A stretch of 38,160 bases of DNA from Phenylobacterium sp. GTDB taxonomy: Bacteria > Pseudomonadota > Alphaproteobacteria > Caulobacterales > Caulobacteraceae. The position numbers and the translations under genes are program-made. Of the stretch, positions 29,621-38,160 are shown piece after piece. Within the stretch, counting starts at the first letter, position 1, and each line of letters opens with the position of its first letter. The notes beneath the pieces are model-generated. The model did not search any database, was not told where the DNA came from, and saw nothing but the letters and a program-made list of their open reading frames with translations. The DNA is taken from positions 1 to 38,160 of the forward strand of contig NZ_SSMZ01000189.1 in assembly GCF_004799395.1 (NCBI RefSeq), read 5' to 3'.

Positions 29621-30043
29621 CTACGGCTTCAGGAGATCGAGGGTGCGCGTCTGCATGGAACGCGAGGTCTCGATGACATTGAGGTTGGCTTCGTAGGCCC
29701 GCTGCGCGTCGCGCATGTCCATCGCCTCGATCAGCGGATCGACGTTTGGCGTCTTCACATAGCCGGTGGGGTCGGCCGAGGGATTGGACGGATCGAACGT
29801 CGAGTTGAACGCCGACTTGTCGGGCACCGCGCGAGCCATCTTCACGCCCGTGCCGCCGCCCGCCACCTGGACCGGCTGAAACACCGGCGCCTGCCGGCGA
29901 TAGGGGTCGCCACCGGCGGTCTTGGAGGTGGAATTGGCGTTGGCCAGGTTCTCCGCGATGATCCGCATACGCGCCTGCTGGGCGCGAAGCGCGGAAACCG
30001 CGATCGACTGGGTGGCGTTCGGCGTCATGGATTCGTCGGCCAT
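29621..30043 (-). CDS. flgC: Flagellar basal-body rod protein FlgC
   Basis: 'SIAVSALRAQQARMRIIAENLANANSTSKTAGGDPYRRQAPVFQPV...VKTPNVDPLIEAMDMRDAQRAYEANLNVIETSRSMQTRTLDLL'. Confidence 0.96.
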   Translation of the reverse strand: MADESMTPNATQSIAVSALRAQQARMRIIAENLANANSTSKTAGGDPYRRQAPVFQPVQVAGGGTGVKMARAVPDKSAFNSTFDPSNPSADPTGYVKTPNVDPLIEAMDMRDAQRAYEANLNVIETSRSMQTRTLDLLKP

Positions 30044-30064
30044 CTGGCGTCCTTATCTCTTGGC

Positions 30065-30508
30065 TCAGCTGCCGGGTTTCTTGATGGCGAGCTTCAGGAA
30101 CCCCGTCGCCTGCTGGTAGATGCCGACGGCCGCGTCATATTCCATCCGCGTGTCGGTGAGTTTGACCATCTGGTCCTCAAGCACGACGCCGTTGCCATCC
30201 ATGGTCTCTTCAGAATCCGGGGACTTCGCGGTCTTGACGATGGCGCCGGCCGGACCGGAGCGCGCGGAGGGCGCCTGCATGTGACCAGGCTGGGTGACGG
30301 CCATGACGCCCGCCGGCGTGGCGGCGGGGCTCGTCGCGGCCTGCACCTGGGCCTTGAAGCTAAAGGGCTTGAGGTCGCGGGCCTGGTAGCCCGGCGTGTC
30401 GGCGTTGGCGACGTTTTCGGCGATGATCCGCTGCCGGTCGGAGAGGTATCCCATCCGGTTCTTCAGCATCGAAAGGATGGGGACGCTGGTGATGTCCATG
30501 GCCGGCAT
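30065..30508 (-). CDS. flgB: Flagellar basal-body rod protein FlgB (start 30508 or 30499)
   Basis: 'MDITSVPILSMLKNRMGYLSDRQRIIAENVANADTPGYQARDLKPFSF...MDGNGVVLEDQMVKLTDTRMEYDAAVGIYQQATGFLKLAI'. Confidence 0.95.
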   Translation of the reverse strand: MPAMDITSVPILSMLKNRMGYLSDRQRIIAENVANADTPGYQARDLKPFSFKAQVQAATSPAATPAGVMAVTQPGHMQAPSARSGPAGAIVKTAKSPDSEETMDGNGVVLEDQMVKLTDTRMEYDAAVGIYQQATGFLKLAIKKPGS

Positions 30509-30523
30509 GGTGAATAAACAGGG

Positions 30524-30538
30524 TTAACCCCGACTTAA
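30524..30538 (-). promoter_or_regulatory. Candidate CtrA box TTAA-N7-TTAA in the flgB/fliO divergent promoter
   Basis: + strand TTAACCCCGACTTAA, exact TTAA-N7-TTAA; minus strand TTAAGTCGGGGTTAAC. Confidence 0.75.
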
Positions 30539-30648
30539 GGGACTCAATGGATTCCTGCGGGCTCATTCCCTGGAGCGCGTCAGGGTGAAGTGGACACCGG
30601 TTCACCCGTCCGGCGCGCTGCAAACCTTTGAAGACAGACCCTTCTCAT

Positions 30649-30676
30649 CCGGCTCAGGCGAATCCGCCTGAACCGG
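30649..30676 (+). promoter_or_regulatory. Stem-loop in the fliO leader
   Basis: CCGG-c-TCAGGCG-AATC-CGCCTGA-a-CCGG: 11 paired positions, one mismatch, 4-nt loop; 26 bp separate it from the fliO ATG. Confidence 0.5.
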
Positions 30677-30702
30677 GAGGGGTCTGGAGCCGCAGAAGCG
30701 CC

Positions 30703-30975
30703 ATGGTCACCGAATTCGTCAGAGCCGTCTTCGCCCTCGTCCTGACCCTGGGGCTGATCGGCCTGGGCGCGGTCGCCCTGCGCCGCTACGGGCCCGGCGC
30801 CCTCTCCCGCTTGGGACGCCCCAAGGCCGAGCGCCGACTGGCGGTGATCGAGAGCCTGGTTCTCGACCCCGCGCGCCGGCTGGTCATCGTCGCCGTCGAC
30901 GGACGCGAACAGCTGGTGCTGCTGGGCGAAGGCCAACTCGTCTTTGCCATCGATACCCCGAAGAGGAAGGCCTGA
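30703..30975 (+). CDS. fliO: Flagellar biosynthetic protein FliO
   Basis: Single N-terminal TM, then 'RLAVIESLVLDPARRLVIVAVDGREQLVLLGEGQ'; overlaps fliP (TGATG). Confidence 0.88.
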   Translation: MVTEFVRAVFALVLTLGLIGLGAVALRRYGPGALSRLGRPKAERRLAVIESLVLDPARRLVIVAVDGREQLVLLGEGQLVFAIDTPKRKA

Positions 30976-31769
30976 TGCTCGAGCTCTTCAAGGCCATCAA
31001 GACCCTGCCTGCCGCGGAGTGGCGGCGCGCGGCGATCCTGGCCGCCCTCACCACCCTGGCCAGCCTCGCCTTCCCCGCCGCGGCCATCGCCCAGGCGGTG
31101 AACATCAACCTGGGCACCGGCGCTGGCCTGACGGAGCGCGTCGTTCAGCTGATCGGGCTGATGACCGTGCTCTCGCTGGCGCCGTCGATCGTGATTATGA
31201 CGACGGCCTTCGTGCGGATCGTCGTCGTGCTCAGCCTGCTGCGCACGGCGCTTGGCCTGCAGCAGAGCCCGCCGAACTCGGTGATCATCTCGCTCGCCCT
31301 GTTCCTGACGGCCATCGTCATGGGCCCGACCCTGCAGAAATCCTACGACAACGGCATCAAGCCGTTGATGAACCAGCAGATCGAGCTGCCCGCCGCGTTC
31401 GACGCCTCGGCCGCACCGGTGAAGGCCTTCATGTTGTCGCAGGTCGACCAGGGCGACCTGGCCCTGTTCATCAACCTCTCGCGCATCCCCAAGCCCGCCA
31501 ATGCGCTGGCCACCCCGATCCAGGTGGTGACGCCGGCCTTCATGATCTCCGAGCTGAAGCGCGCCTTCGAGATCGGCTTCCTGCTCTTCGTGCCCTTCCT
31601 GGTCATCGACCTGGTGGTCGCCAGCGTGCTGATGAGCATGGGGATGATGATGTTGCCGCCTGTGGTGGTCAGCCTGCCGTTCAAGCTGATCTTCTTCGTG
31701 CTCGTCGACGGTTGGCGGCTCGTCTGCGGAAGCCTCGTGCAGAGCTTCCACACGGTCCCGGGGACGTAG
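30975..31769 (+). CDS. fliP: Flagellar type III export protein FliP
   Basis: 'VVQLIGLMTVLSLAPSIVIMTTAFVRIVVVLSLLRTALGLQQSPPNSVIISLALFLT...TPIQVVTPAFMISELKRAFEIGFLLFVPFLVIDLVVASVLMSMGMMMLPPVVVSLPFKLIFFVLVDGW'. Confidence 0.97.
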   Translation: MLELFKAIKTLPAAEWRRAAILAALTTLASLAFPAAAIAQAVNINLGTGAGLTERVVQLIGLMTVLSLAPSIVIMTTAFVRIVVVLSLLRTALGLQQSPPNSVIISLALFLTAIVMGPTLQKSYDNGIKPLMNQQIELPAAFDASAAPVKAFMLSQVDQGDLALFINLSRIPKPANALATPIQVVTPAFMISELKRAFEIGFLLFVPFLVIDLVVASVLMSMGMMMLPPVVVSLPFKLIFFVLVDGWRLVCGSLVQSFHTVPGT

Positions 31770-32212
31770 GCGCCGCGGCGGCGTGACCCTTCGAGGATGG
31801 CGTCTTGCTGTAGCAGCGCCTGCTGCGGCTTACCTGGGCTGCGCCATCCCGCGATTCAGGGTCCCTTCGGCTTTCGCGCTCCTGAAGGCATTGAGGATGG
31901 GCGACCCTCAATGCGCGTACTTCTTCGAAACGGCCAATCGCTGGCATTTGGGGCCGGCGCCTTTTGGCTGCACTCGCGCAGGACCATGGCCGGCGTTCCG
32001 GGTAATCGGCCGACCTCAACTGGTTCGGCTCCCCTGAATGTCCGTGTGCGGACCGCGATCACCCGAGGTCCACAAAGGGTCGAAGCGGTCAGAAGGAATT
32101 CGGAAAGGGTTGTCACCTCCCACGTCCGCGGGGGTCGCTTTCTGTGGGATTTGGAGTCACCGTCGCATCAGACTTCGACGAATGCCGACCGGAAGCTCAC
32201 GTGGGGATTTCG

Positions 32213-32638
32213 ATGAAACGTGTTCATCTCACCATCGCCGCCGTCCTCATCGTCGCGGCCGGTACGGCCTCAGCGCAAACGGTCCGGCGGGCCGGCGAAT
32301 GGCAGGTCACGGTCACGCCTTCGAGCGGACGGCCCAACCCGCCGAAGAACTTCTGCTATCCCGAGGGCTCGGCAGCCGACTTCACCAAGCGCATGGGCAA
32401 CTGCGCCAAGCATGACATCCACACGGTCGGCAACCAGCACACCGTCGATGCCGAATGCAGCGTCGGAACGCGTCAATCCAAAGTCCACATGGTCATCACC
32501 AGTCACGGATCCAACGCCTATCACGCCGAAATGGAAATGAGCGTTTCCCCCCCGATGCCGGGCCTCAGTTCCACGCGCATGTCCGAAGACGCCAGATGGC
32601 TCGGCCCCTGCACCCCCGGAGAAAAACCGGCTCCGTGA
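32213..32638 (+). CDS. DUF3617-like secreted protein
   Basis: MKRVHLTIAAVLIVAAGTASAQ signal; 'AGEWQVTVTP...NFCYPEGSAADFTKRMGNCAKHDIHTVGNQHTVDAECSV...SNAYHAEMEMSVSPPMPG...RWLGPC' with DUF3617-like Cys spacing. Confidence 0.72.
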   Translation: MKRVHLTIAAVLIVAAGTASAQTVRRAGEWQVTVTPSSGRPNPPKNFCYPEGSAADFTKRMGNCAKHDIHTVGNQHTVDAECSVGTRQSKVHMVITSHGSNAYHAEMEMSVSPPMPGLSSTRMSEDARWLGPCTPGEKPAP

Positions 32639-32721
32639 GCGCGCGACTGCACAACACGCGTTCGACCCGTCTTTAGAACGCTTACGCCGAACGCGCGCCC
32701 AAGCACAAAGCCCCTCACGCC

Positions 32722-32820
32722 CTATTCGACGCGAGTCTCCTCGACGTCCGCCAGCAGGCGCGGGCGCTTGGTCGCCGCTCGGCGCGCCATACACCAGCCG
32801 CCGACCAAACAGAAAGCCAT
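32722..32820 (-). CDS. Possible 32-aa single-TM small protein
   Basis: [32 protein letters not shown]: hydrophobic N-terminus followed by a basic stretch. No other support; could be chance. Confidence 0.2.
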   Translation of the reverse strand: MAFCLVGGWCMARRAATKRPRLLADVEETRVE

Positions 32821-33010
32821 CAATGCCAGCACCGGCAGACCTTGCCCGCGTGTCCGGCCTTTTGATGGGGGCCTTGGGCAGCGGACCTTAGGCCATCTGC
32901 CTGAGCTTGCGGCAGAAGCCCCGTTGCCGGCCAAGGACCGCATTTCCCATCCGCTCGGCCTTGCTAAGGGCGTAGGGTCTTGGGACCGCATCAAACCTAA
33001 GAGCGTCCCC

Positions 33011-36000
33011 CTGTCGGTCATCGCCGCCCTCAATCACGTCACGCGCTACCGCTATGATCATCCAGCGGACCTTGGCCCGCACGTCGTTCGCCTCCGGCCG
33101 GCGCCGCATACCCGCACGCGGATCGCCAGCTACTCGCTGAAGGTCACGCCGGCAGAGCACTTCATCAACTGGCAGCAGGACCCGCACGGCAATTGGCTGG
33201 CCCGCGTCGTCTTTCCGCAGCCGACACGAGAGTTCAGCATCACGGTCGACCTCACCGCTGAGATGGTGGTGATCAATCCCTTCGACTTTTTCGTCGAACC
33301 CTACGCCGAGACCCTGCCGTTCAGCTATCCGATGGCGCTCGCCCACGATCTCGCCCCCTATCTGGCTGTCGACGACGATGGTCCTGGCCTGCAGGCGGCC
33401 ATCGCCGCTCTCGACCCCGCCGGGCGGACCACCGTCGACTTCATCGTCGGGCTCAACGCCCAAGTCCGCGCCGCAGTGAACTACCTTGTGCGCCTGGAGC
33501 CCGGCGTGCAGACGCCCGACGCCACCTTGCAGCTTGGCTCCGGGTCTTGTCGCGACAGCGCCTGGCTCCTGGTGCAGATGCTGCGCAAGCTGGGGCTCGC
33601 GGCGCGGTTTGTCTCCGGCTACCTGCTGCAACTGAAGGCCGACATCGACCCGATCGAAGGCCCCCGCGGGACCCAGACCGACTTCACCGACCTGCATGCG
33701 TGGGCCGAGGTCTATATTCCCGGCGCCGGCTGGATCGGACTTGACGCCACCTCCGGACTCTTGTGCGGCGAAGGCCATATCCCCTTGGCGGCTTCGCCCC
33801 ACTATCGGTCCGCCGCGGCGATCAGCGGCGGGTCCAGCCGCCCGGCCGACGACTTCGAGTTTTCGATGACGGTGACGCGCCTGGTCGAGCCGATCCGCAT
33901 CACCCGGCCGTTCGAGGAAGTCGACTGGGCCGCCCTGGACGCCGTCGGCGAGGCCGTCGAAGCCGATCTGCAAAGCCAGGACGTGCGCCTGACCATGGGC
34001 GGCGAACCCACATTCGTCTCCATTGATGACTTCGAAGCTCCCGAGTGGAACATCGATGCGACAGGCCCGACCAAGCCGATCCTCAGCGAGCAACTTCTGC
34101 GCCGCCTCAAGGATCGTTTCGGGCCGGGCGGCATGCTGCATTTCGGCCAGGGAAAATGGTACCCTGGCGAGGCCCTTCCGCGCTGGGCGCTGGGTCTCTA
34201 TTGGCGCCGCGACGGCCGACCGGTCTGGCGCGCCGCGCCGGCCGACCTGGCGCACGAGCGAGACCCCGCCGCGACGATCGCTGACGCGCAGGGCCTGTCG
34301 CAGAGACTGGCCGACCAACTGGGGATTGATCCGACGCTCATCCTGCCGGCGCGGGAAGACCCACTCACGGCGATGAAGACCGAGAACGACCTGCCGCCCA
34401 ATGTTGAACTGACCGACGAGGCGCTCGACGATTCGGCGTCGCGCGCACGGCTGAGGCGCGTCATGCAGGGCGGCCTCTCCAAGACGCTGGGATATGTGCT
34501 GCCCCTGCGGCGCGCGGTCACCAAGGCGGAGGGGCGCGGTTGGCTGAGCGAAGAGTGGCGGTTCAAACGCGGTCGGCTCTACGCCATTCCGGGCGACTCC
34601 CCGCTTGGCTTGCGCCTGCCACTCGACGCGTTGCCGGAACTCAAGCCCGAGGACTATCCGCATATCATCCCGCTCGACCCTTTCCAGGATCGCGGGCCCT
34701 TGCCGGACTATGCGCAGCTGACGCCGGCGGCATACGCATCGGCGACCGCACGCAAGGGCAAGCCCGCCGCGGTCCGGACGGCGTTGACCATCGAGCCGCG
34801 GGACGGCCACCTCTACGTCTTTATGCCGCCGGTCGCCCGGCTCGAGGACTACCTTGAGCTGGTCGCCCGTCTTCAGGCCGCCGCGGAGGATCTACCGATC
34901 CGCCTGGAGGGATACGGGCCACCCGCAGATTTGCGCATGGGTGTGCTCAAGGTCACGCCCGACCCCGGCGTGATCGAAGTCAATGTGCAGCCCGCCAGCA
35001 CCTGGCGTGAGGCGGTCGATATCACCACCGGGGTCTATGCCGACGCGCGCGCCTGTCGACTGGGCGCCGACAAGTTCATGACCGACGGCCGCCACACCGG
35101 CACCGGCGGCGGCGCGCACGTAGTGATCGGCGGCTCCAACCCGGCCGACTCTCCATTCCTGCGCCGCCCCGACGTGTTGAAGAGCTTGCTGCTCTACTGG
35201 CAGCGCCATCCGGCGCTTTCCTATCTATTCTCCGGCCTGTTCGTCGGTCCCACCAGCCAGGCGCCGCGTATCGACGAAGCACGACACGACGCGCTCTACG
35301 AAATGGATATTGCGCTCGGCCTGATCCCACCGCCCAGCCGCAAGAAGCCCCCGGCGCCGTGGCTCGTCGATCGCCTGCTGCGCAATCTGCTCACCGACGT
35401 CGCGGGCAACACTCATCGGACCGAGATCTGCGTCGACAAGCTCTACTCGCCAGATGGCCCCGCCGGCCGGCTCGGACTTCTGGAATTCCGCGGCTTCGAG
35501 ATGCCGCCGGATGCGCGGATGAGCCTGGCTCAGCAACTGATCATCCGCGCGCTCGTCGCCTGGTTCTGGCGCGAACCGCAGGAAGGCCGAATGGTGCGTT
35601 GGGGCACGACGCTTCACGACCGCTTCATGCTGCCGCAGTTCGTCTGGCGCGACTTCCTGGATGTGATCGCCGACCTCAACCGCGCCGGCTACGAGATCGA
35701 CGCGCACTGGTACGAAGCTCAGCGGGCGTTCCGATTCCCGGTCCATGGCCGCGTGGAGTATGGCGGCGTCGCGTTGGAACTGCGCCACGCGCTGGAGCCC
35801 TGGCATGTCATGGGCGAGGAAAGTTCCGGATCGGGCACAGTCCGGTTCGTCGACTCCTCGGTCGAGCGCTTGCAGGTTCTGGCCGACGGCTTCAATCCCG
35901 AGCGCCACGTCATCGCGTGCAACGGCCGAGCCTTGCCGATGCATCCGACGGGGGTCTCCATGGAGGCCGTCGCGGGCGTTCGCTACAAGGCCTGGAAGCT

Positions 36001-36283
36001 TCGCAGCGGCCTGCATCCGACCCTGCCGGTCAACGCACCCCTCACCTTCGATATCATCGACCGGGCCAACGGGCGATCGATGGGCGGCTGCGTCTATCAT
36101 GTGACCCATCCAGGCGGCCGCAGTTATGATACCTTCCCCGTCAACTCCTACGAGGCGCAGTCGAGGCGCAAGGCGCGGTTCGAGGAACAAGGCCACAGCC
36201 CCGGGCTGATCAAGGTCCCGCGCCCTGAGCCCACCGACGAGTTTCCGATGACCCTGGACCTGAGAACCCCCGGTGGCCGCTGA
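33011..36283 (+). CDS. Transglutaminase-like / DUF2126 family protein
   Basis: Family-like N-terminus '[70 protein letters not shown]'; Cys-His-Asp triad in '[16 protein letters not shown]', '[23 protein letters not shown]'; long DUF2126 C-terminal part ('[17 protein letters not shown]...[27 protein letters not shown]'). Start uncertain: CTG at 33011 is the homologous position; the track start is TTG 32768. Confidence 0.9.
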   Translation: MSVIAALNHVTRYRYDHPADLGPHVVRLRPAPHTRTRIASYSLKVTPAEHFINWQQDPHGNWLARVVFPQPTREFSITVDLTAEMVVINPFDFFVEPYAETLPFSYPMALAHDLAPYLAVDDDGPGLQAAIAALDPAGRTTVDFIVGLNAQVRAAVNYLVRLEPGVQTPDATLQLGSGSCRDSAWLLVQMLRKLGLAARFVSGYLLQLKADIDPIEGPRGTQTDFTDLHAWAEVYIPGAGWIGLDATSGLLCGEGHIPLAASPHYRSAAAISGGSSRPADDFEFSMTVTRLVEPIRITRPFEEVDWAALDAVGEAVEADLQSQDVRLTMGGEPTFVSIDDFEAPEWNIDATGPTKPILSEQLLRRLKDRFGPGGMLHFGQGKWYPGEALPRWALGLYWRRDGRPVWRAAPADLAHERDPAATIADAQGLSQRLADQLGIDPTLILPAREDPLTAMKTENDLPPNVELTDEALDDSASRARLRRVMQGGLSKTLGYVLPLRRAVTKAEGRGWLSEEWRFKRGRLYAIPGDSPLGLRLPLDALPELKPEDYPHIIPLDPFQDRGPLPDYAQLTPAAYASATARKGKPAAVRTALTIEPRDGHLYVFMPPVARLEDYLELVARLQAAAEDLPIRLEGYGPPADLRMGVLKVTPDPGVIEVNVQPASTWREAVDITTGVYADARACRLGADKFMTDGRHTGTGGGAHVVIGGSNPADSPFLRRPDVLKSLLLYWQRHPALSYLFSGLFVGPTSQAPRIDEARHDALYEMDIALGLIPPPSRKKPPAPWLVDRLLRNLLTDVAGNTHRTEICVDKLYSPDGPAGRLGLLEFRGFEMPPDARMSLAQQLIIRALVAWFWREPQEGRMVRWGTTLHDRFMLPQFVWRDFLDVIADLNRAGYEIDAHWYEAQRAFRFPVHGRVEYGGVALELRHALEPWHVMGEESSGSGTVRFVDSSVERLQVLADGFNPERHVIACNGRALPMHPTGVSMEAVAGVRYKAWKLRSGLHPTLPVNAPLTFDIIDRANGRSMGGCVYHVTHPGGRSYDTFPVNSYEAQSRRKARFEEQGHSPGLIKVPRPEPTDEFPMTLDLRTPGGR

Positions 36284-38160
36284 GACCGCCAACCAGCGCC
36301 GAAAAGAAGACCTCGAGCCTTCAGCGGCCAAGCGGCTCTCCACGTGGTTACGGGGTTATTCGACCTTGCCCGGCATACCCGATGAGCTGTTCGACGCCAC
36401 CGGCCGTCCGCGCGGCGATTGGCTGAGTTTCCTGGGCGACTTCGCTGAATACCCGGAAGGCGAATTCAAGAGCCGATTCGACCTTGCGACCCGGCACATC
36501 CGTGACACTGGCGTCTCCTACCGGGTCTACGGCGAGGAGGCCGAGCAGAGCTGGCCGCTCAACCCGCTGCCCCTGATCCTTGGTCAGGGCGAGTGGCGAA
36601 AGATCGCCCGCGGCGTCGAACAGCGCGCCAACCTCATGGAAGCCCTGCTGCAGGACATCTATGGCGAGGCCACCTTGGTCGACGAAGGCCATCTGCCCGC
36701 CGCAGCCTTGACCGGCAGTATCGATTTCCTGCCGCAGATGCGGGGGGTGAAACCCTCCGGCGGGCGCTACCTGCAACTCTACGCCGCCGACCTCGGCCGG
36801 GGGCCGGACGGGCGCTGGTGGGTGCTCGACGACCGCACTCAGGCGCCGTCCGGCGCCGGCTACGCCCTGGAGAACCGTCTGGTGCTCTCCCGCGCCTATC
36901 CCAACCTCTACAACGCCATGAACGTCGAGCGCTTGGCGCCTTTCTTCGACGGCTTCCGCAAGGGGCTCGCCGCCGCCGCCGACCGTGCCGATCCGCGCAT
37001 CTGCCTGCTGACGCCCGGGCCGTTCAGCGAGACCTATTTCGAACAGGCACACCTGGCGCGCTACCTTGGTTTCCTCCTGGTGGAAGGCGATGACCTGATC
37101 GCCCGCGACGGCAAGGTCTATGTCCGAACCATCGCCGGCCTGAAGCGCGCCGACGTGATCCTGCGTCGCGTCGACGCCGATTTCATCGACCCTCTCGAGC
37201 TGAACAGCGCCTCGCGCCTGGGCGCGCCAGGACTCCTCGAGGCGATCCGGGCCGGGGGGGTGGCGATGCTGAATTTGCCAGGCTCCGGCGTTGTGGAATC
37301 CAAGGCCCTGCTCGGGTTCCTGCCGAAGCTCTGCCGCCGACTTCTGGGCGAAGACCTGCTGATGCCGAACGTCGCTACCTGGTGGTGCGGCCAGCCGAAT
37401 GAACGCGCCCTGGTCGCGGAGAGCCTGGATGAACTGGCCCTTGCGCCGGCCTTCAACACCCAGGGCGACGAAGGGGGCCTGACCCGGCCCGGCCTGATCG
37501 CCGACCTGGCGCCGCAAGCGCAGGCCGAGCTGCGTCAGCGGCTTTCGGATCGTCCAGGCGACTTTGTCGGTCAAGAAGTCGTGCGCCTCTCCACAATGCC
37601 GGTCCTGCGCGACGGTCGCCTGCAGCCTGCGCCCTTCGTGCTGCGGGTCTATGCCGCCTGGACGCCCGAGGGGATGAAGATCATGCCGGGGGGCTTCTGC
37701 CGCACCTCCGAGCGCCCGGATGTTCGCGCCATCTCCATGGGCGGCGACGCCCGCACGGCCGACGTCTGGGTCATCGACGACAAGCCTGTGGAGCGGATCA
37801 GCTTACTGGCCAGCCAGGACGACGTGAAGGTCCGCCGCATCATGGGCCATTTGCCCAGCCGCGCGGCGGACAACCTGTTCTGGCTCGGCCGATACGCGGA
37901 GCGCGCGGAGGCGACCCTGCGACTGGCGCGCAGCCTTTGCACCAGTCTGATGGATTCAGAGTCCGCGGCGCACGCGAGCGGCGAAACCCTGACCAGCCTG
38001 CAGCAGCTTCTCATCGACTGGGGCGCCCTGAACGAAAAACACCTCGGGGCCGGCGCGCTGGAATCGGCGCGCGACGCCCTGCACGACCAGACGGCTTACG
38101 GGTCGGTGATCTATCTTGTCCGCGGCGCGCGACGCACGGCGGCCAGCATGCGCGAACGGC
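36273..38160 (+). CDS. Circularly permuted type-2 ATP-grasp protein fused to an alpha-E domain, truncated by right window edge
   Basis: GTG start overlapping the DUF2126 stop; manual translation '[50 protein letters not shown]...[44 protein letters not shown]...[31 protein letters not shown]', then alpha-E start '[30 protein letters not shown]'. Open at the right edge, so absent from the ORF track. Confidence 0.92.
   Translation, partial: MAAETANQRRKEDLEPSAAKRLSTWLRGYSTLPGIPDELFDATGRPRGDWLSFLGDFAEYPEGEFKSRFDLATRHIRDTGVSYRVYGEEAEQSWPLNPLPLILGQGEWRKIARGVEQRANLMEALLQDIYGEATLVDEGHLPAAALTGSIDFLPQMRGVKPSGGRYLQLYAADLGRGPDGRWWVLDDRTQAPSGAGYALENRLVLSRAYPNLYNAMNVERLAPFFDGFRKGLAAAADRADPRICLLTPGPFSETYFEQAHLARYLGFLLVEGDDLIARDGKVYVRTIAGLKRADVILRRVDADFIDPLELNSASRLGAPGLLEAIRAGGVAMLNLPGSGVVESKALLGFLPKLCRRLLGEDLLMPNVATWWCGQPNERALVAESLDELALAPAFNTQGDEGGLTRPGLIADLAPQAQAELRQRLSDRPGDFVGQEVVRLSTMPVLRDGRLQPAPFVLRVYAAWTPEGMKIMPGGFCRTSERPDVRAISMGGDARTADVWVIDDKPVERISLLASQDDVKVRRIMGHLPSRAADNLFWLGRYAERAEATLRLARSLCTSLMDSESAAHASGETLTSLQQLLIDWGALNEKHLGAGALESARDALHDQTAYGSVIYLVRGARRTAASMRER

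Noticed and set aside
32020-32050. GGTTCGGCTCCCCTGAATG, resembling a tRNA T-arm
   Set aside because: No acceptor, D-arm or anticodon arm can be folded around it.
32888-34810. 640-aa minus-strand ORF antisense to DUF2126
   Set aside because: Shadow ORF with no domain-like sequence.

Overview
The window is dense, high-GC alphaproteobacterial chromosome. Gene order and protein character suggest Caulobacteraceae, possibly Phenylobacterium; that is an inference, as no search was run. From left to right it contains: an EmrB/EmrA-type efflux pair (emrB runs off the left edge) with a divergent LysR regulator; VOC and GST genes; a divergent DUF2306 / membrane-LytTR pair; three tandem Tat-type DUF885 genes; a YncE-like/phosphoesterase fusion; a BaiN/HI0933-like flavoprotein; two phytanoyl-CoA dioxygenase-family genes, with RcnB-like, dienelactone hydrolase, SDR and SAM-methyltransferase genes; a minus-strand run fliQ-fliR-flhB-cckA-TPR/glycosyltransferase-DUF5996-small pentapeptide-like protein; a fused permease/substrate-binding ABC transporter lying between fliE and fliQ; flgB-flgC-fliE; divergent fliO-fliP; a DUF3617-like gene; and a DUF2126/transglutaminase gene followed by a circularly permuted ATP-grasp/alpha-E gene that runs off the right edge. 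The strongest observations are: (1) a perfect TTAA-N7-TTAA CtrA-type box plus three GANTC sites in the flgB/fliO divergent promoter and a TTAACCAT half-site upstream of fliQ, in a cluster that also encodes CckA; (2) triplicated ATGAGCGAC start sequences forming a 10-codon mini-ORF coupled to flhB; (3) the mosaic DUF885 triplication; (4) a 5-residue-periodic small protein at the end of the cckA gene run; (5) the DUF2126/ATP-grasp/alpha-E module; (6) a perfect 21-bp palindrome at the lysR start. I did not find a convincing wholly new system, CRISPR array, IS element, tRNA or rRNA.
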